The notes: generated by a model not told the origin, from the letters alone. Shown: positions 46,531 to 56,332, counted from the stretch's first letter. The stretch is DNA of 64,000 bases from Fructilactobacillus sanfranciscensis DSM 20451 (GCF_001436035.1 NZ_AYYM01000002.1:1-64000); one strand, 5' to 3'. Numbers and translations are program-made.

Positions 46531-47741
46531 CTATTCCCTCCTAAATAGTCCAATTGTTGTTTAATCACATTAATAATTGTTTTTGCAATTTTTTCTTTAC
46601 TTTCAATTCCAGTTTGTTTTAAAATTCCATTTTTATTCATGATCGTTACTTGGTTATCATCACTACCAAAACCGATTTTTTGATTTGATACGTCATTTAA
46701 AACAATCAAATCTAAATGTTTCTTTTCCAATTTTAACTTGGCATTTCGTTTAACATCATTGGTTTCCGCAGCAAAACCAATGATGACTTGGTTTGCTTTC
46801 TTCTGATCAGCAACTAACTTTAAGATGTCATCCGTTTTTTGTAAATGAAGAACAAGTTCATTACTGTCATCGCTTTTTTTTATTTTTTGTTTAGCAACGT
46901 GAACTGGCTTAAAGTCACTTACGGCCGCTGCCATAATTAAAACATCATTTTTAGGTAATTTGGTTAAAATCGAATTTTTTAATTCATCACTAGTTTTAAC
47001 CTTGATGAAGTTTATGTTTTCAGGAACTTGTAGATGACAATTTGCACTAATTAATGTAACATTAGCACCTTGTTTTACTGCAACATCAGCTAAAGCATAT
47101 CCCATTTTTCCAGTTGAGCGGTTAGAGATATAACGAACTGGATCAATGTCTTCAATTGTTCCCCCAGCAGTAATTAAAACATTTTTGCCGGACAATAGTT
47201 TAGGATTATCAGATGCATAAATTGTTTGTACAATTTCTTCTGGTTCAATCATACGTCCTTTCGCTTTATAACCCTCAGCTAATCTACCATATTCAGGATT
47301 TAGGATTTTAATTCCATTTTGCTCTAGAGTTTCAATGTTTTTTCGGGTAGCAAAATTATTCCACATTACATCATTCATTGCAGGAACTACATATTTTGAG
47401 GTATCAGTCGCTAATAAAGTGGTTAAAGCAAAATTATCGGCAATCCCATTTGCCATTTTTGCAATAAAATCTGCTGAAGCTGGTGCAACAACAGAAATAT
47501 CAGCCCACTTAGCTAATTCTATATGATCAATAGTTTCCCCATGATTAGTAAAATTGGATTCAGAATAGACAGGACATTTAGCTAATGAAGCAAAAGTTAA
47601 CTGCGAAACAAATTTTTCAGCAAAAGGCGTCATTACAACTTTAACGTCTGCCCCTTGTTTTTGGAAAAGACGCAACAAATACACCGCTTTATAAGCAGCG
47701 ATACTTCCTGTTACATATAAAACTATTTTTTTATTTTGCAT
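46506..47741 (-). CDS. coaBC: Phosphopantothenoylcysteine decarboxylase / synthase CoaBC
   Basis: A bifunctional enzyme for two steps of coenzyme A synthesis. The N-terminal flavoprotein CoaC (about 1-185) has GSIAAYKAVYLLR and VVPAMNDVMW with the active-site PAMNxxMW motif; the C-terminal CoaB has LITAGGTIEDIDPVRYISN near 188. The protein of 411 residues starts at ATG 47741, preceded by GGGGGA. A good promoter lies upstream and the rpoZ terminator precedes that. Confidence 0.95.
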   Translation of the reverse strand: MQNKKIVLYVTGSIAAYKAVYLLRLFQKQGADVKVVMTPFAEKFVSQLTFASLAKCPVYSESNFTNHGETIDHIELAKWADISVVAPASADFIAKMANGIADNFALTTLLATDTSKYVVPAMNDVMWNNFATRKNIETLEQNGIKILNPEYGRLAEGYKAKGRMIEPEEIVQTIYASDNPKLLSGKNVLITAGGTIEDIDPVRYISNRSTGKMGYALADVAVKQGANVTLISANCHLQVPENINFIKVKTSDELKNSILTKLPKNDVLIMAAAVSDFKPVHVAKQKIKKSDDSNELVLHLQKTDDILKLVADQKKANQVIIGFAAETNDVKRNAKLKLEKKHLDLIVLNDVSNQKIGFGSDDNQVTIMNKNGILKQTGIESKEKIAKTIINVIKQQLDYLGGNRCKLQILL

Positions 47742-47769
47742 TACGTCCCCCAGAGTTTTCAATATCTTA

Positions 47770-47797
47770 ATTATACAATAATTACTAATAAGATAAA
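47770..47797 (-). promoter_or_regulatory. Promoter of coaBC-priA-fmt-rsmB operon
   Basis: On the minus strand TTTATC (47792-47797) and TATAAT (47770-47775) are spaced 16 bases apart, in the 90-base gap between rpoZ and coaBC. The -10 is a perfect consensus. Confidence 0.55.
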
Positions 47798-47827
47798 TAA
47801 AAACCACTACGCGAACGTAATGGTTTA
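47798..47827 (-). terminator. Terminator after rpoZ
   Basis: On the minus strand AAACCATTACG and CGTAGTGGTTT pair (one G-U) around the stable tetraloop TTCG, followed by TTTATTT. It begins five bases after the rpoZ stop. Confidence 0.85.
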
Positions 47828-47831
47828 CTGG

Positions 47832-48035
47832 TTATTTATTATTTTCAGGTTCAATTTTTAAGACACCGGCAGCAATTTCTTCAAGTGCCATTCCAACTGA
47901 CTTAACATTTTCATAATGTGAAAGCATTGGGGTTGCACCTTGATCTAATTCTTCAGCACGTTTACTAGCAAGCATAATAAGTGAATAACGTGAATCTACA
48001 ATTTCTAATAATTTATCAATTGATGGGTATAACAT
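47832..48035 (-). CDS. rpoZ: RNA polymerase omega subunit
   Basis: A small RNA polymerase assembly subunit. The 67-residue protein has [27 protein letters not shown] at the start. Its ATG overlaps the gmk stop by one base (TAATG). gmk-rpoZ forms a two-gene unit closed by a terminator. Confidence 0.94.
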   Translation of the reverse strand: MLYPSIDKLLEIVDSRYSLIMLASKRAEELDQGATPMLSHYENVKSVGMALEEIAAGVLKIEPENNK

Positions 48036-48652
48036 TAAATTTCATCTCCTAAACTATCAAGGTAATCTGGCATTACACGATTAACCTTTAATCTTTCACT
48101 TTTAACAATATCTTTAATTTGTTCAACAGCATTTTTAATTTTATCATTTACAATCGCATAATCATAGTTTTGCATCATTCGAATTTCTTTAGAAGCTTTT
48201 TGAATTCGTTTATTAATGACCTCTAAATCATCAGTTCCACGACCAACTAGACGGCTTCTTAGTTCTTTAATGTCTGGAGGAGTTAGGAAAATAAAGACTC
48301 CGTCTGGACAATTAGCACGAACTTGAAGTGCACCATTAACTTCAATCTCTAAAAAAACATCATGACCAGCATTTAACTGTTCGTTTACATAATTCAATGG
48401 TGTTCCATAGTAATTATCGACGTACTTTGCATATTCAAGCATTTCGCCATTTTTAATGTTTTCTTCAAATTGTTCTTTTGAAACAAAATAATAATCTACA
48501 CCATTTTTTTCGCCTTCTCTAGGGTTTCTGGTAGTCATAGAGATTGAGTAATTAAAATCAACTTCAGGGTCCTCAAATAGTGCTTTTCTAACTGTTCCTT
48601 TTCCAACACCAGACGGTCCTGAAAGAACAATTAACATTCCTCTTTTTGCCAT
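48035..48652 (-). CDS. gmk: Guanylate kinase
   Basis: Phosphorylates GMP to GDP. The 205-residue protein has [16 protein letters not shown] near 8-23, [19 protein letters not shown] near 38 and the lid VGRGTDD. ATG 48652 is chosen for AAGGAG at good distance; a longer frame upstream has no site. The Gmk product feeds (p)ppGpp and GTP pools. Confidence 0.95.
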   Translation of the reverse strand: MAKRGMLIVLSGPSGVGKGTVRKALFEDPEVDFNYSISMTTRNPREGEKNGVDYYFVSKEQFEENIKNGEMLEYAKYVDNYYGTPLNYVNEQLNAGHDVFLEIEVNGALQVRANCPDGVFIFLTPPDIKELRSRLVGRGTDDLEVINKRIQKASKEIRMMQNYDYAIVNDKIKNAVEQIKDIVKSERLKVNRVMPDYLDSLGDEI

Positions 48653-48686
48653 TAAAACAGCTCCTTCAATTTTACTTAGTACGAAC

Positions 48687-48715
48687 ATTATCGCTTTTTT
48701 ACTAGTAATAATCAA
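48687..48715 (-). promoter_or_regulatory. Promoter of gmk-rpoZ
   Basis: On the minus strand TTGATT (48710-48715) and GATAAT (48687-48692) are separated by the optimal 17 bases, about 35 bases before the gmk start. Confidence 0.55.
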
Positions 48716-48739
48716 GATATTTTAGATTAAAAATTAATT

Positions 48740-50437
48740 TTATTTGTGTTTTTCAGCATCAGCTAGTTTTAAAAGCTCTTCAGCATGATCAATTGCTAAC
48801 TTCGTGACGGTTGCCCCAGCAAGCATTCTTGCTAATTCTTTAACGCGTGATTTACCACTAAGCAACTCAATACTAGTTTCAGTACGGTTATTAGCATCAA
48901 CGTGTTTAGCAATATAATATTGATGATCAGCCATCGCCGCAACTTGAGGGAGATGGGTAATACACAATGCCTGTGATTTCATACTAATATGATGAATCTT
49001 TTCAGCAATTGCTTGTGCCACTCTACCAGAAACTCCAGTATCTACTTCATCAAAAATAATTGATGTAACCCCTTGAAGTTTAGAGAAAATAGTTTTTAAA
49101 GCTAACATAATTCGTGAAAGTTCCCCACCAGATGCAACTTTATTAAGTGGCTGCATAGCCTCTCCAGGATTGGTTTGAATATAAAATTCAACAGTTTCAA
49201 CCCCTTTAGAAGAAAAAGTATCCTTAGGTAATTGTTTAAAGTGAACTTCAAATTCGGTCTTATCCATATATAAGTCTGACAACTGTTGTTGGATCTTATT
49301 TTTAAGTTTTTTAGCCCCTTGATGTCTAATTTCAGTAAGTTGACCACCAAGTTCATTTAAATCAGAAATACATTTTCTTAGTTGGATTTCTAAATCACTA
49401 CCACTATTTTCTTCTGACTGCATTTCTTGTAATTCAGCTGAAATTTTTTCGTAGTATGCCAAAATTTGCCGAATTGAATCTCCATATTTGTGTTTCAATT
49501 CATAAATTGTGCTTAGACGAGCTTCAACTTCTTCCAAACGATTGGAATCAAACTCCAAAGTATCCATTTGATTAGAAATTTCTTTACTGGCATCTTGTAA
49601 CATATAAAAAGCACTTTTAATGTTTTCTGAAATTGAAGTAAATGAATTATCTAATTCCTCAATATCTTCAATAGAACTCATTGCATCACCAATCATATCT
49701 AAGGGACTTATATTATCGTCGCCTTCGATGTTTGTTAATGCTTGATTTAAGTTTTGGTTAATAGTTTGAAAATTATTTAAACTATTTTTTTCTGCAACTA
49801 ATTTTTCTTCCTCACCATCAATTAGATCCGCGTTCTCAATTTCATTGACCTGATATTGTAGCATGTCTAATCTTTGGGCCCATTCTTTTTCGTTTTGGTT
49901 CTTATTAGCAAGTTGTTTTTTTAATTTAAGATACAAATGGTACTGTAATTGATATTTTTCTAATACATCTTTTAATTTTGAACCAATAAATTCATCTAAC
50001 AACAAAATATGTTTATCGCTTTGCATCAAAGTTTGATGTTCATTTTGTCCATAAATATCGACTAAAGTTTCTCCAATTTTTTTCAACGTATTTGTATTAA
50101 CAAGCATGCCATTAACCCGACAGATATTTCGGCCATTTTTAAACAATTCACGTTGTAAGATTACACTATCATCATCGTGGTCAATTCCAAACTCATCTAA
50201 TTTTGCTGCCGTAGTCTCATCGTGAGAAATATCAAATAGTCCTTGTAAAATTGACTTATTCGCACCAGTTCTAATGAAATGTTGCGAACCTCTTCCGCCA
50301 GCCAGTAAACCGACTGCATCAATAATAATTGATTTTCCAGCACCAGTTTCACCAGTTAGAGCTGTCATACCAGATTCGAAATTGATTGATAAATTGTCAA
50401 TGATTGCAAAATCTTTAATTGAAATCTCTTTTAACAA
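48740..50437 (-). CDS. recN: DNA repair protein RecN
   Basis: An SMC-like ATPase acting at double-strand breaks. The 565-residue protein has Walker A GETGAGKSIIIDAV near 29, a central coiled coil, the signature VASGGELSRIMLALK near 434 and Walker B IFDEVDTGVSG near 464. The tlyA stop is 14 bases upstream. In most lactobacilli argR/ahrC lies between tlyA and recN; it is absent here. Confidence 0.95.
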   Translation of the reverse strand: MLKEISIKDFAIIDNLSINFESGMTALTGETGAGKSIIIDAVGLLAGGRGSQHFIRTGANKSILQGLFDISHDETTAAKLDEFGIDHDDDSVILQRELFKNGRNICRVNGMLVNTNTLKKIGETLVDIYGQNEHQTLMQSDKHILLLDEFIGSKLKDVLEKYQLQYHLYLKLKKQLANKNQNEKEWAQRLDMLQYQVNEIENADLIDGEEEKLVAEKNSLNNFQTINQNLNQALTNIEGDDNISPLDMIGDAMSSIEDIEELDNSFTSISENIKSAFYMLQDASKEISNQMDTLEFDSNRLEEVEARLSTIYELKHKYGDSIRQILAYYEKISAELQEMQSEENSGSDLEIQLRKCISDLNELGGQLTEIRHQGAKKLKNKIQQQLSDLYMDKTEFEVHFKQLPKDTFSSKGVETVEFYIQTNPGEAMQPLNKVASGGELSRIMLALKTIFSKLQGVTSIIFDEVDTGVSGRVAQAIAEKIHHISMKSQALCITHLPQVAAMADHQYYIAKHVDANNRTETSIELLSGKSRVKELARMLAGATVTKLAIDHAEELLKLADAEKHK

Positions 50438-50451
50438 AACGGTGCCTCCAA

Positions 50452-51270
50452 TTAATTATTTAGGTTCTTATAGGCTCGATCTTGAACCTCTTTAACAGAA
50501 ACATTCGGATTAATACTAGGTTTTTCGGTTGATTTTAGGTGAATCAAAAATTCAACATTACCTTCTCCACCTTTGATTGGCGAAAAGTCTAAACCTAAAA
50601 CGGAAAAACCAGAATCAATTGCAAAGCCAATTACTTTATTTATAACTTCATTGTGAACTTTAGAATCACGAACAATTCCATGTTTACCAACATTTTCTTT
50701 TCCAGCTTCAAATTGCGGCTTGATTAAAGCCACTACTTCACCTTCAGGTTTTAAAATATTTTTCAATGGTGGCAAAATCAAATGTAATGAGATAAATGAA
50801 ACATCAATTGAGGCAAAATCTGGAAGCCCATCGGAAAAATCTTCAGGTTTACTATAACGAAAATTAGTATTTTCCATTACATGTACTCTCGGATCTGTTC
50901 GAAGTTTCCAAACCAGTTGATTGGTTCCAACATCAAGGGCGTAACTCATCTTAGCGCCATTTTGAAGCATAACATCCGTAAATCCACCAGTCGAAGATCC
51001 AATATCTAAAACTGTTTTTGAAGCGACTGAAATACCAAAGCTCTTTAAAGCTTTAGCTAATTTAAGACCGCCTCGACTAACATAAGGCATAACATTACCT
51101 TTTAAGTGAAGTTTAGTATCAACAGGGATTTTAACTCCCGGTTTATCCAACCGTTCTTCATTTTTTCCTAGAACATCACCAGCCATAACAGCTCTTTTGG
51201 CTTGTTCACGACTGTCAAACAAACCTTGTTTGACTAATAAAACATCAATTCTTTCTTTTTCGATTGCCAT
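50452..51270 (-). CDS. tlyA: TlyA-family rRNA 2'-O-methyltransferase
   Basis: A SAM-dependent methyltransferase of the TlyA/hemolysin A family, with an N-terminal S4 RNA-binding domain (ERIDVLLVKQGLFDSREQAK) and a FtsJ-like domain (VLDIGSSTGGFTDVMLQNGA near 88, IDVSFISLHLILP near 150). The 272-residue form starts at ATG 51270, overlapping nothing but directly after the ispA stop. Targets in the family are 16S C1409 and 23S C1920; which applies here is unknown. Confidence 0.88.
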   Translation of the reverse strand: MAIEKERIDVLLVKQGLFDSREQAKRAVMAGDVLGKNEERLDKPGVKIPVDTKLHLKGNVMPYVSRGGLKLAKALKSFGISVASKTVLDIGSSTGGFTDVMLQNGAKMSYALDVGTNQLVWKLRTDPRVHVMENTNFRYSKPEDFSDGLPDFASIDVSFISLHLILPPLKNILKPEGEVVALIKPQFEAGKENVGKHGIVRDSKVHNEVINKVIGFAIDSGFSVLGLDFSPIKGGEGNVEFLIHLKSTEKPSINPNVSVKEVQDRAYKNLNN

Positions 51271-51271
51271 A

Positions 51272-52147
51272 TTATCCTTTTCCAAATTGAAAATACGATA
51301 AAAATGATTTTAACAAATCAATTGACTGCGCATTTTCTAATTTTTCTAATTCTTTTATACAATTTTCCACAGTTTCACTAAGTTTTGTTTTTGCACCTTG
51401 CATTCCTAAAAAATTGACATAAGTATTCTTGTCAATATCTTCCTGAGTTTCATCAGTAGGAGCATCTAAAATATCATCATAAATTTGAAAAGCAATTCCA
51501 AAATTCCAAGCAAATTCCAATAAAGATTGTTGGTCTGCTTCATCTACTTTTGCCAAGACGGATCCAGCTAAAATACAGTAATGAAATAATTCACCCGTTT
51601 TTTTACGATCTAAAGTTTGTAAACCAACCAAATCCAAAGTCTTTTCTGCTGAAGTAACGTCAATAACTTGACCTTCTACCATTCCCTTTGGGCCAGCAGC
51701 ATTTGATAACAATGAGACTAGCTTAATTCTTTGAGAAGCAGGTAAAGAATTATCCGATAACCAGGAAAAAGCTAAAGTCAATAACCCATCACCAGCTAAA
51801 ACGGCAATATCATCACCAAATTTTTTATGGTTTGCAAGTTTGCCACGGCGATAATCACTATTATCCATCTCAGGCAAATCATCATGAATTAAAGAGTAGG
51901 TATGCAACAACTCAACTGCACAACTAATTTTAATCAATTCATCGGTGATTTTGACTCCGTACGATTCCAATACTGCTAAAACAAGTAATGGACGTAATCT
52001 TTTACCCCCAGCCATTAATGAATATTGCATCGAGTTTACTAATAGATTTTCATTTGATGAATTTTTAATTTCTTTACTTAAAACTGCATCAATTTTAGGA
52101 ATATATTCAGTTTGAAATCGATTTAATTTTTCCTGATTAAATTTCAT
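51272..52147 (-). CDS. ispA: Short-chain prenyl (farnesyl/geranyl) diphosphate synthase
   Basis: Condenses DMAPP with IPP to make farnesyl diphosphate, the precursor for undecaprenyl and polyprenyl chains. The 291-residue protein has the first aspartate-rich motif DDLPEMDNSDYRRG (with the two-residue insert of bacterial short-chain enzymes) near 82 and the second DDILD near 220. GGKRLRPLL near 46 binds IPP. It overlaps xseB by one base and links to the mevalonate operon at 12.5-16.6 kb. Confidence 0.93.
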   Translation of the reverse strand: MKFNQEKLNRFQTEYIPKIDAVLSKEIKNSSNENLLVNSMQYSLMAGGKRLRPLLVLAVLESYGVKITDELIKISCAVELLHTYSLIHDDLPEMDNSDYRRGKLANHKKFGDDIAVLAGDGLLTLAFSWLSDNSLPASQRIKLVSLLSNAAGPKGMVEGQVIDVTSAEKTLDLVGLQTLDRKKTGELFHYCILAGSVLAKVDEADQQSLLEFAWNFGIAFQIYDDILDAPTDETQEDIDKNTYVNFLGMQGAKTKLSETVENCIKELEKLENAQSIDLLKSFLSYFQFGKG

Positions 52148-52425
52148 TAAAATGGTAAATCTCCACTTTCATTTGCTTTTGCTGGTTCTTGTGTTTCATA
52201 ACCCTTATCACGTTTAAAAGGAACTTCTTCCCCATCTGGATTAACCATTTTAGTTAAAGTATTTTCGGCATTCTCCAAGGTCTTTTGCATTTCTTGACTT
52301 AACTTAACTCCAGCTTGAAATTCAGTTAAAGCTTTTTCTAAAGGAACATCGCCACTTTGTAATTCATTTACAATTTGTTCTAACTTAGTCATGTTTTCTT
52401 CAAATGAAACTTTTTTTTCTGCCAT
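52147..52425 (-). CDS. xseB: Exodeoxyribonuclease VII small subunit
   Basis: Small subunit of the ssDNA exonuclease XseAB. The 92-residue protein has VSFEENMTKLEQIVNELQSG and VPLEKALTEFQAGVKL, the family signature. The start overlaps the xseA stop by one base and its stop overlaps ispA by one base. Confidence 0.94.
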   Translation of the reverse strand: MAEKKVSFEENMTKLEQIVNELQSGDVPLEKALTEFQAGVKLSQEMQKTLENAENTLTKMVNPDGEEVPFKRDKGYETQEPAKANESGDLPF

Positions 52426-53771
52426 TATTTTCCACTCTCCTGGTTTATCTTGGAAACATCTGCTTCAATATTTCCGTCGCTTAAATCAACGGTAATTGTT
52501 TCTCCAATTTTAACATCGGTTACTTTTTTAATAATATGATTTTCGGAATCTTTTACCATCCCATATCCACGTGCCATGATCTTCAAAGGACTCAAATGAT
52601 CTAATGCATCGACCTTATTCCGCAACTGGTCCTTTTTTGAAGAATAAATTGCTTTTATATTTTGTTTTAGATTGGCATCTAAGTACTTTAACTGATTTTG
52701 TTTATCAATTAGTAGATTATGAGGTGACGAACCAGCTAGTTTACTTCGTATAAGTACTAATTTATTTTCTTTTTGCTTTAGTTGCTCTTTGAATGCGCTC
52801 AATAATTTATCCGTTAATAAATCAGCTTGTTGACTATATGACTCGTATAAACGGCTTGGATCTTGAAAAACATAACTTTGTTGTAGGTGATTTAATCTTT
52901 GTTGGTCAATTTTGATAAGATTTCGCATTGAATTTTCTAAACTATTTTGTAAATTACGGATGTTTGAAATCACATCAGTTAACTCTGGCGATGCGATGAC
53001 CCCAGCTTGAGTCGGAGTCGAAGCCCTTTGATCAGCAACTAAGTCAGCAATAGTATTATCTGTTTGGTGTCCAACGGATGAAATGATGGGAATTTTACTA
53101 TCATAAATTGCTCTAGCAACAATTTCTTCGTTAAATGGCCATAAATCTTCAATTGATCCACCACCACGTCCGATGATTAAAGTATCAAAATTACCGTTTT
53201 GATTAACATTTTCGATTTGCTTAGCAATTTCTTGAGCAGCACCTTCTCCTTGTACAGCTGCGGGATAAAGGACAACTTGTATGTGTGGATCACGTTTACG
53301 AACTGCATCAATGATATCTCGAATTACGGCTCCACTTTGTGATGTCACAACGGCAATTCGTTTAGGATATTTAGGAATAATTTGCTTATGGTTTTCGTCA
53401 AATAAACCTTCAGCATAAAGCTTTTTCTTTAGTTGTTCGTAGGCTAAGTATAAATTACCAATTCCATCAGGTTCCATTGATTCAACATAAATTTGATATT
53501 GCCCACTCTTGGCAAACGAGGTAACTCGACCTGTAATGAGAACTTTCATTCCCTCTTCCGGTTCAAACTTAACTTTGGCAAAAGAACTTTTCCACATCAC
53601 TGCACTGATTACGGAATGATCATCTTTAATAACAAAGTATTGATGTCCAGGACGTTTTCTCCAATTTGATAGTTCACCAGTTACGTAAACTTTACTCAAA
53701 TATGGATCATTTTCAAATTTTTTATGAATATATTGATTTAAAGCAGTAACCGTTAAATAATCATGATTCAT
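52425..53771 (-). CDS. xseA: Exodeoxyribonuclease VII large subunit
   Basis: Catalytic subunit of exonuclease VII. The 448-residue protein has an N-terminal OB fold (VYVTGELSNWRKRPGHQYFVIKD split by the core), IAVVTSQSGAVIRDI near 138, IIGRGGGSIEDLWPFN near 202 and SVGHQTDNTIADLVAD near 232, then a long coiled coil and GYGMVKD at the end. ATG 53771 is preferred (NHDYLTVTAL); GGGGA is upstream within the end of folD. Confidence 0.95.
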   Translation of the reverse strand: MNHDYLTVTALNQYIHKKFENDPYLSKVYVTGELSNWRKRPGHQYFVIKDDHSVISAVMWKSSFAKVKFEPEEGMKVLITGRVTSFAKSGQYQIYVESMEPDGIGNLYLAYEQLKKKLYAEGLFDENHKQIIPKYPKRIAVVTSQSGAVIRDIIDAVRKRDPHIQVVLYPAAVQGEGAAQEIAKQIENVNQNGNFDTLIIGRGGGSIEDLWPFNEEIVARAIYDSKIPIISSVGHQTDNTIADLVADQRASTPTQAGVIASPELTDVISNIRNLQNSLENSMRNLIKIDQQRLNHLQQSYVFQDPSRLYESYSQQADLLTDKLLSAFKEQLKQKENKLVLIRSKLAGSSPHNLLIDKQNQLKYLDANLKQNIKAIYSSKKDQLRNKVDALDHLSPLKIMARGYGMVKDSENHIIKKVTDVKIGETITVDLSDGNIEADVSKINQESGK

Positions 53772-53773
53772 TA

Positions 53774-54625
53774 TTAAAGTCCCCATTCACACATTTCGAC
53801 AGTTTGTTGCATTAACGTGGCAATCGTCATTGGACCAACTCCCCCAGGAACAGGCGTTATATAGCCAATTTTACTTGTTTTAGGGTCGTAATTAACATCA
53901 CCGACTAATTTACCATTTGAATCTAAATTTTGCCCTACATCGATTACATAGGCGCCTGGTTTAAAATCTTTATCTTCAAGAGTCTTATATTTTCCAACTG
54001 AAGAAATAACAATATCAGCAGCTTGGGTATAAGCTTTCAAGTTTTTAGTATGACTATGTACTACTGTAATTGTTGCATTTGCATTCAACATCAAAGCCAA
54101 CATTGGCTTCCCTACAATTGAACTACGACCAACAATTACCACCTTTGCACCATCTAGATTTACTTGGTATTTTTCTAGTAACGTCATTATTCCTTTGGGT
54201 GTACAAGCAACTGGATATTTTTCATCCAAATTTAAGAATAAATTTCCAATATTAATAGGATTAAAGCCATCAACATCTTTTTCGGGTGAAATTGTATTAA
54301 TTACTTTTTGTTCATTAATATGTTTTGGTAAAGGTGATTGAACTAGAATTCCATTAACCTTGGGATTACTATTCAATTTATTAATTGTATCAATTACTAC
54401 TTTCTCACTAACATCTTCCGAAAAAGTCTTCATAATTGAATTAATCCCTAATTCATTTGCTTTCTTTTCCTTCATATGAGCATATCTTCTACTAGCATCG
54501 TTATTTCCAACTAAAATAACTGCTATACCGGGGGTTACACCCTTTTTTGCTAGTTCACGAACTTTTTGTTTCGTAGACTCATTTAATTGTTTTGCGACTT
54601 TTCGACCATCAATTATTTTTACCAT
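53774..54625 (-). CDS. folD: Methylene-THF dehydrogenase / cyclohydrolase FolD
   Basis: A bifunctional folate enzyme producing 10-formyl-THF for Fmt and purine synthesis. The 283-residue protein has the catalytic YAHMKEKKANELGI (Lys) near 50, GILVQSPLPKHI near 93, VIVGRSSIVGKPM near 158 and TPVPGGVGPMTIATLM near 258. ATG 54625 has GGGGAT upstream. First gene of folD-xseA-xseB-ispA-tlyA-recN. Confidence 0.95.
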   Translation of the reverse strand: MVKIIDGRKVAKQLNESTKQKVRELAKKGVTPGIAVILVGNNDASRRYAHMKEKKANELGINSIMKTFSEDVSEKVVIDTINKLNSNPKVNGILVQSPLPKHINEQKVINTISPEKDVDGFNPINIGNLFLNLDEKYPVACTPKGIMTLLEKYQVNLDGAKVVIVGRSSIVGKPMLALMLNANATITVVHSHTKNLKAYTQAADIVISSVGKYKTLEDKDFKPGAYVIDVGQNLDSNGKLVGDVNYDPKTSKIGYITPVPGGVGPMTIATLMQQTVEMCEWGL

Positions 54626-54706
54626 GTTGAATCCCCGCACTTCATTTTTAACTTAATTTTAGCATATTCCAAAATTAAACACCTTGATTAAACAAAATAT
54701 AATTAT

Positions 54707-54763
54707 AAAAAAACAAGAATCCTACGATAGTAGCTTTTGAGCTGTTATCGTAGGATTCTTGTG
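54707..54763 (-). terminator. Terminator after nusB
   Basis: A 17-bp stem (arms 54713-54729 and 54746-54762) with an inner AGC-TTTTGA-GCT hairpin is followed on the minus strand by a seven-base T-run. It starts about 12 bases after the nusB stop. Confidence 0.9.
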
Positions 54764-54774
54764 GCGTTTGAGAA

Positions 54775-55185
54775 TTATTTTTCAGTATCGTTCATAATTT
54801 TATCTAAGATAGCATTAATAAAGTTAATTGACTTGTCATCACTAAAATTCTTTGATAATTCAAGTGCTTCATTAATAGCAACTTTTGCTGGAACATTTTC
54901 TACAAATTTCATTTCGTAGATTGCAATTTCAAGAATGATTAAATCTGACTTATTAAGACGATTAAGCGTCCATTTTGAGTCTAAATATGATTCAATAATT
55001 TTGTCGATTTTTTCTTTATTATCTTCAACACCATTAACTAATTCTTTATAGTAATCTGGTGCAACTGCTTCATCATTGTCAGTTAGATATTTAAAAAAAT
55101 AATCTAAATTTAATTCATCATTACTTTGCATTGCAAATAAAGTTTGAAATACATATTCTCTGATTTGATGTCTGTTAATTTTCAC
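54775..55185 (-). CDS. nusB: Transcription antitermination factor NusB
   Basis: Binds boxA with S10 and supports rRNA antitermination. The 136-residue all-helical protein has REYVFQTLFAMQSN near 8 and VPAKVAINEALELSKNFSDDKSINFINAILDKI, the C-terminal signature. I place the start at GTG 55185, as TGGAG lies seven bases upstream. ATGs at 55200 and 55197 are in frame but have no ribosome-binding site. The start overlaps the end of yqhY by 11 bases. Confidence 0.92.
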   Translation of the reverse strand: MKINRHQIREYVFQTLFAMQSNDELNLDYFFKYLTDNDEAVAPDYYKELVNGVEDNKEKIDKIIESYLDSKWTLNRLNKSDLIILEIAIYEMKFVENVPAKVAINEALELSKNFSDDKSINFINAILDKIMNDTEK

Positions 55186-55612
55186 TTTTTTCTCCATCAT
55201 TGTCGAACAAGCTATCAGTATCAACTTTTGTAGCCTTTTCAGGAACTACACCTTCAACATGAACATTGACAGAACCAACCTGTAAATCAGTCATGAAAAG
55301 TAATTGTTGCTTAACTTGATCTTGAATTTGAAGTGCTACTTTAGGAACTGAAACTCCATAATCAAGGTAAACAAATACATCAACATCCAAGTTATCATCA
55401 TCATTAAACACTAGCTTAACTCCGTGACTACGTTCTTTTCTACCAAATAATCCTTGAACACTTGAAGAAAAGTTGCCTCGCATTTTGTTAACACCATCAA
55501 CATCAGTTGTTGCAATACTGGTAATCACTTCAATAACATTGGGTGCCACTTTAATTTTACCTAAATCACTTTTTTTATTATCTAAAGTAATAAATTGTTC
55601 TTCTGCTGCCAT
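55175..55612 (-). CDS. yqhY: Asp23/Gls24 family protein YqhY
   Basis: The second Asp23-type protein of the window, usually found beside nusB and, in Bacillus, near acetyl-CoA carboxylase genes; its loss there disturbs fatty-acid control. The 145-residue protein has IEVITSIATTDVDGVNKMRG near 25, VDVFVYLDYGVSVPKVALQI near 68. ATG 55612 is chosen for GGAGG eight bases upstream; another ATG two codons earlier is too close. The C-terminal tail is acidic. Confidence 0.88.
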   Translation of the reverse strand: MAAEEQFITLDNKKSDLGKIKVAPNVIEVITSIATTDVDGVNKMRGNFSSSVQGLFGRKERSHGVKLVFNDDDNLDVDVFVYLDYGVSVPKVALQIQDQVKQQLLFMTDLQVGSVNVHVEGVVPEKATKVDTDSLFDNDGEKSEN

Positions 55613-55645
55613 TTTCATAGCCTCCAATTCAAGAATAATTATTTT

Positions 55646-56218
55646 TTATTTACTTTCTTTGTCACGTGAAATGTAAGAACCATCAGTAGTATTGATAATT
55701 AATTTATCACCTTGGTTAACGAAGAAAGGAACTTGTAACGTAACACCAGTACTCATAGTAGCTGATTTTGAACCACCAGATGCAGTATCACCTTTGATTC
55801 CTGGTTCAGTAGCAGCAACTTCAAGGCTAACAGTCTTTGGTAATTCAATTCCAAGAGTTTCACCCTTGTATTGCATGATTTGAACTTCCATGTTGGGTTG
55901 TAAGTATTTCATTGCTTCCTTACAATCTTCACGTGGAATTGTAATTTGATCAAAAGTGTCATTGTCCATAAATACTAAACCAGTACCATCATCATAAAGA
56001 TATTGCATCTTCATAGTATTGATTTCTGCTTTTTCCATTTTAGCACCAGAACGGAAAGTTTTTTCTTGAACAGCACCAGTTCTTAAGTTCTTAAGTTTAG
56101 TACGAACAAAAGCTCCACCCTTACCAGGTTTAACGTGTTGGAATTCTAAAATCTTCCAGATTGCATTATCAACTTCGATAGTCAATCCGTTTTTAAATTT
56201 TGCAGTTGAAATAGCCAT
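55646..56218 (-). CDS. efp: Elongation factor P
   Basis: Relieves ribosome stalling at polyproline. The 190-residue protein has three barrels; domain I carries [20 protein letters not shown] near 26-45 with Lys in the loop, and domain III ends in [22 protein letters not shown] precedes ATG 56218. It lies alone between the rplU unit and yqhY. Length and motifs are normal. Confidence 0.96.
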   Translation of the reverse strand: MAISTAKFKNGLTIEVDNAIWKILEFQHVKPGKGGAFVRTKLKNLRTGAVQEKTFRSGAKMEKAEINTMKMQYLYDDGTGLVFMDNDTFDQITIPREDCKEAMKYLQPNMEVQIMQYKGETLGIELPKTVSLEVAATEPGIKGDTASGGSKSATMSTGVTLQVPFFVNQGDKLIINTTDGSYISRDKESK

Positions 56219-56291
56219 AATAAAGCCCCCTATATTTACTTTCAATCATATCAATTGTAACTAGTCTAAATCAAGTGAATTAGCTAATTGC

Positions 56292-56324
56292 ATAAAAAAA
56301 GACTCACGATTAAGCGAGTCTCAA
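56292..56324 (-). terminator. Terminator after rpmA
   Basis: On the minus strand GACTCGC pairs with GTGAGTC (one G-U) around a six-base loop, followed by TTTTTTT. It lies nine bases past the rpmA stop. Confidence 0.8.
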
Positions 56325-56332
56325 ATTTTTAT

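Noticed and set aside
47742-47807. Upstream extension of coaBC (22 more residues)
   Set aside because: It runs through the promoter and has no RBS; the family starts at ATG 47741.
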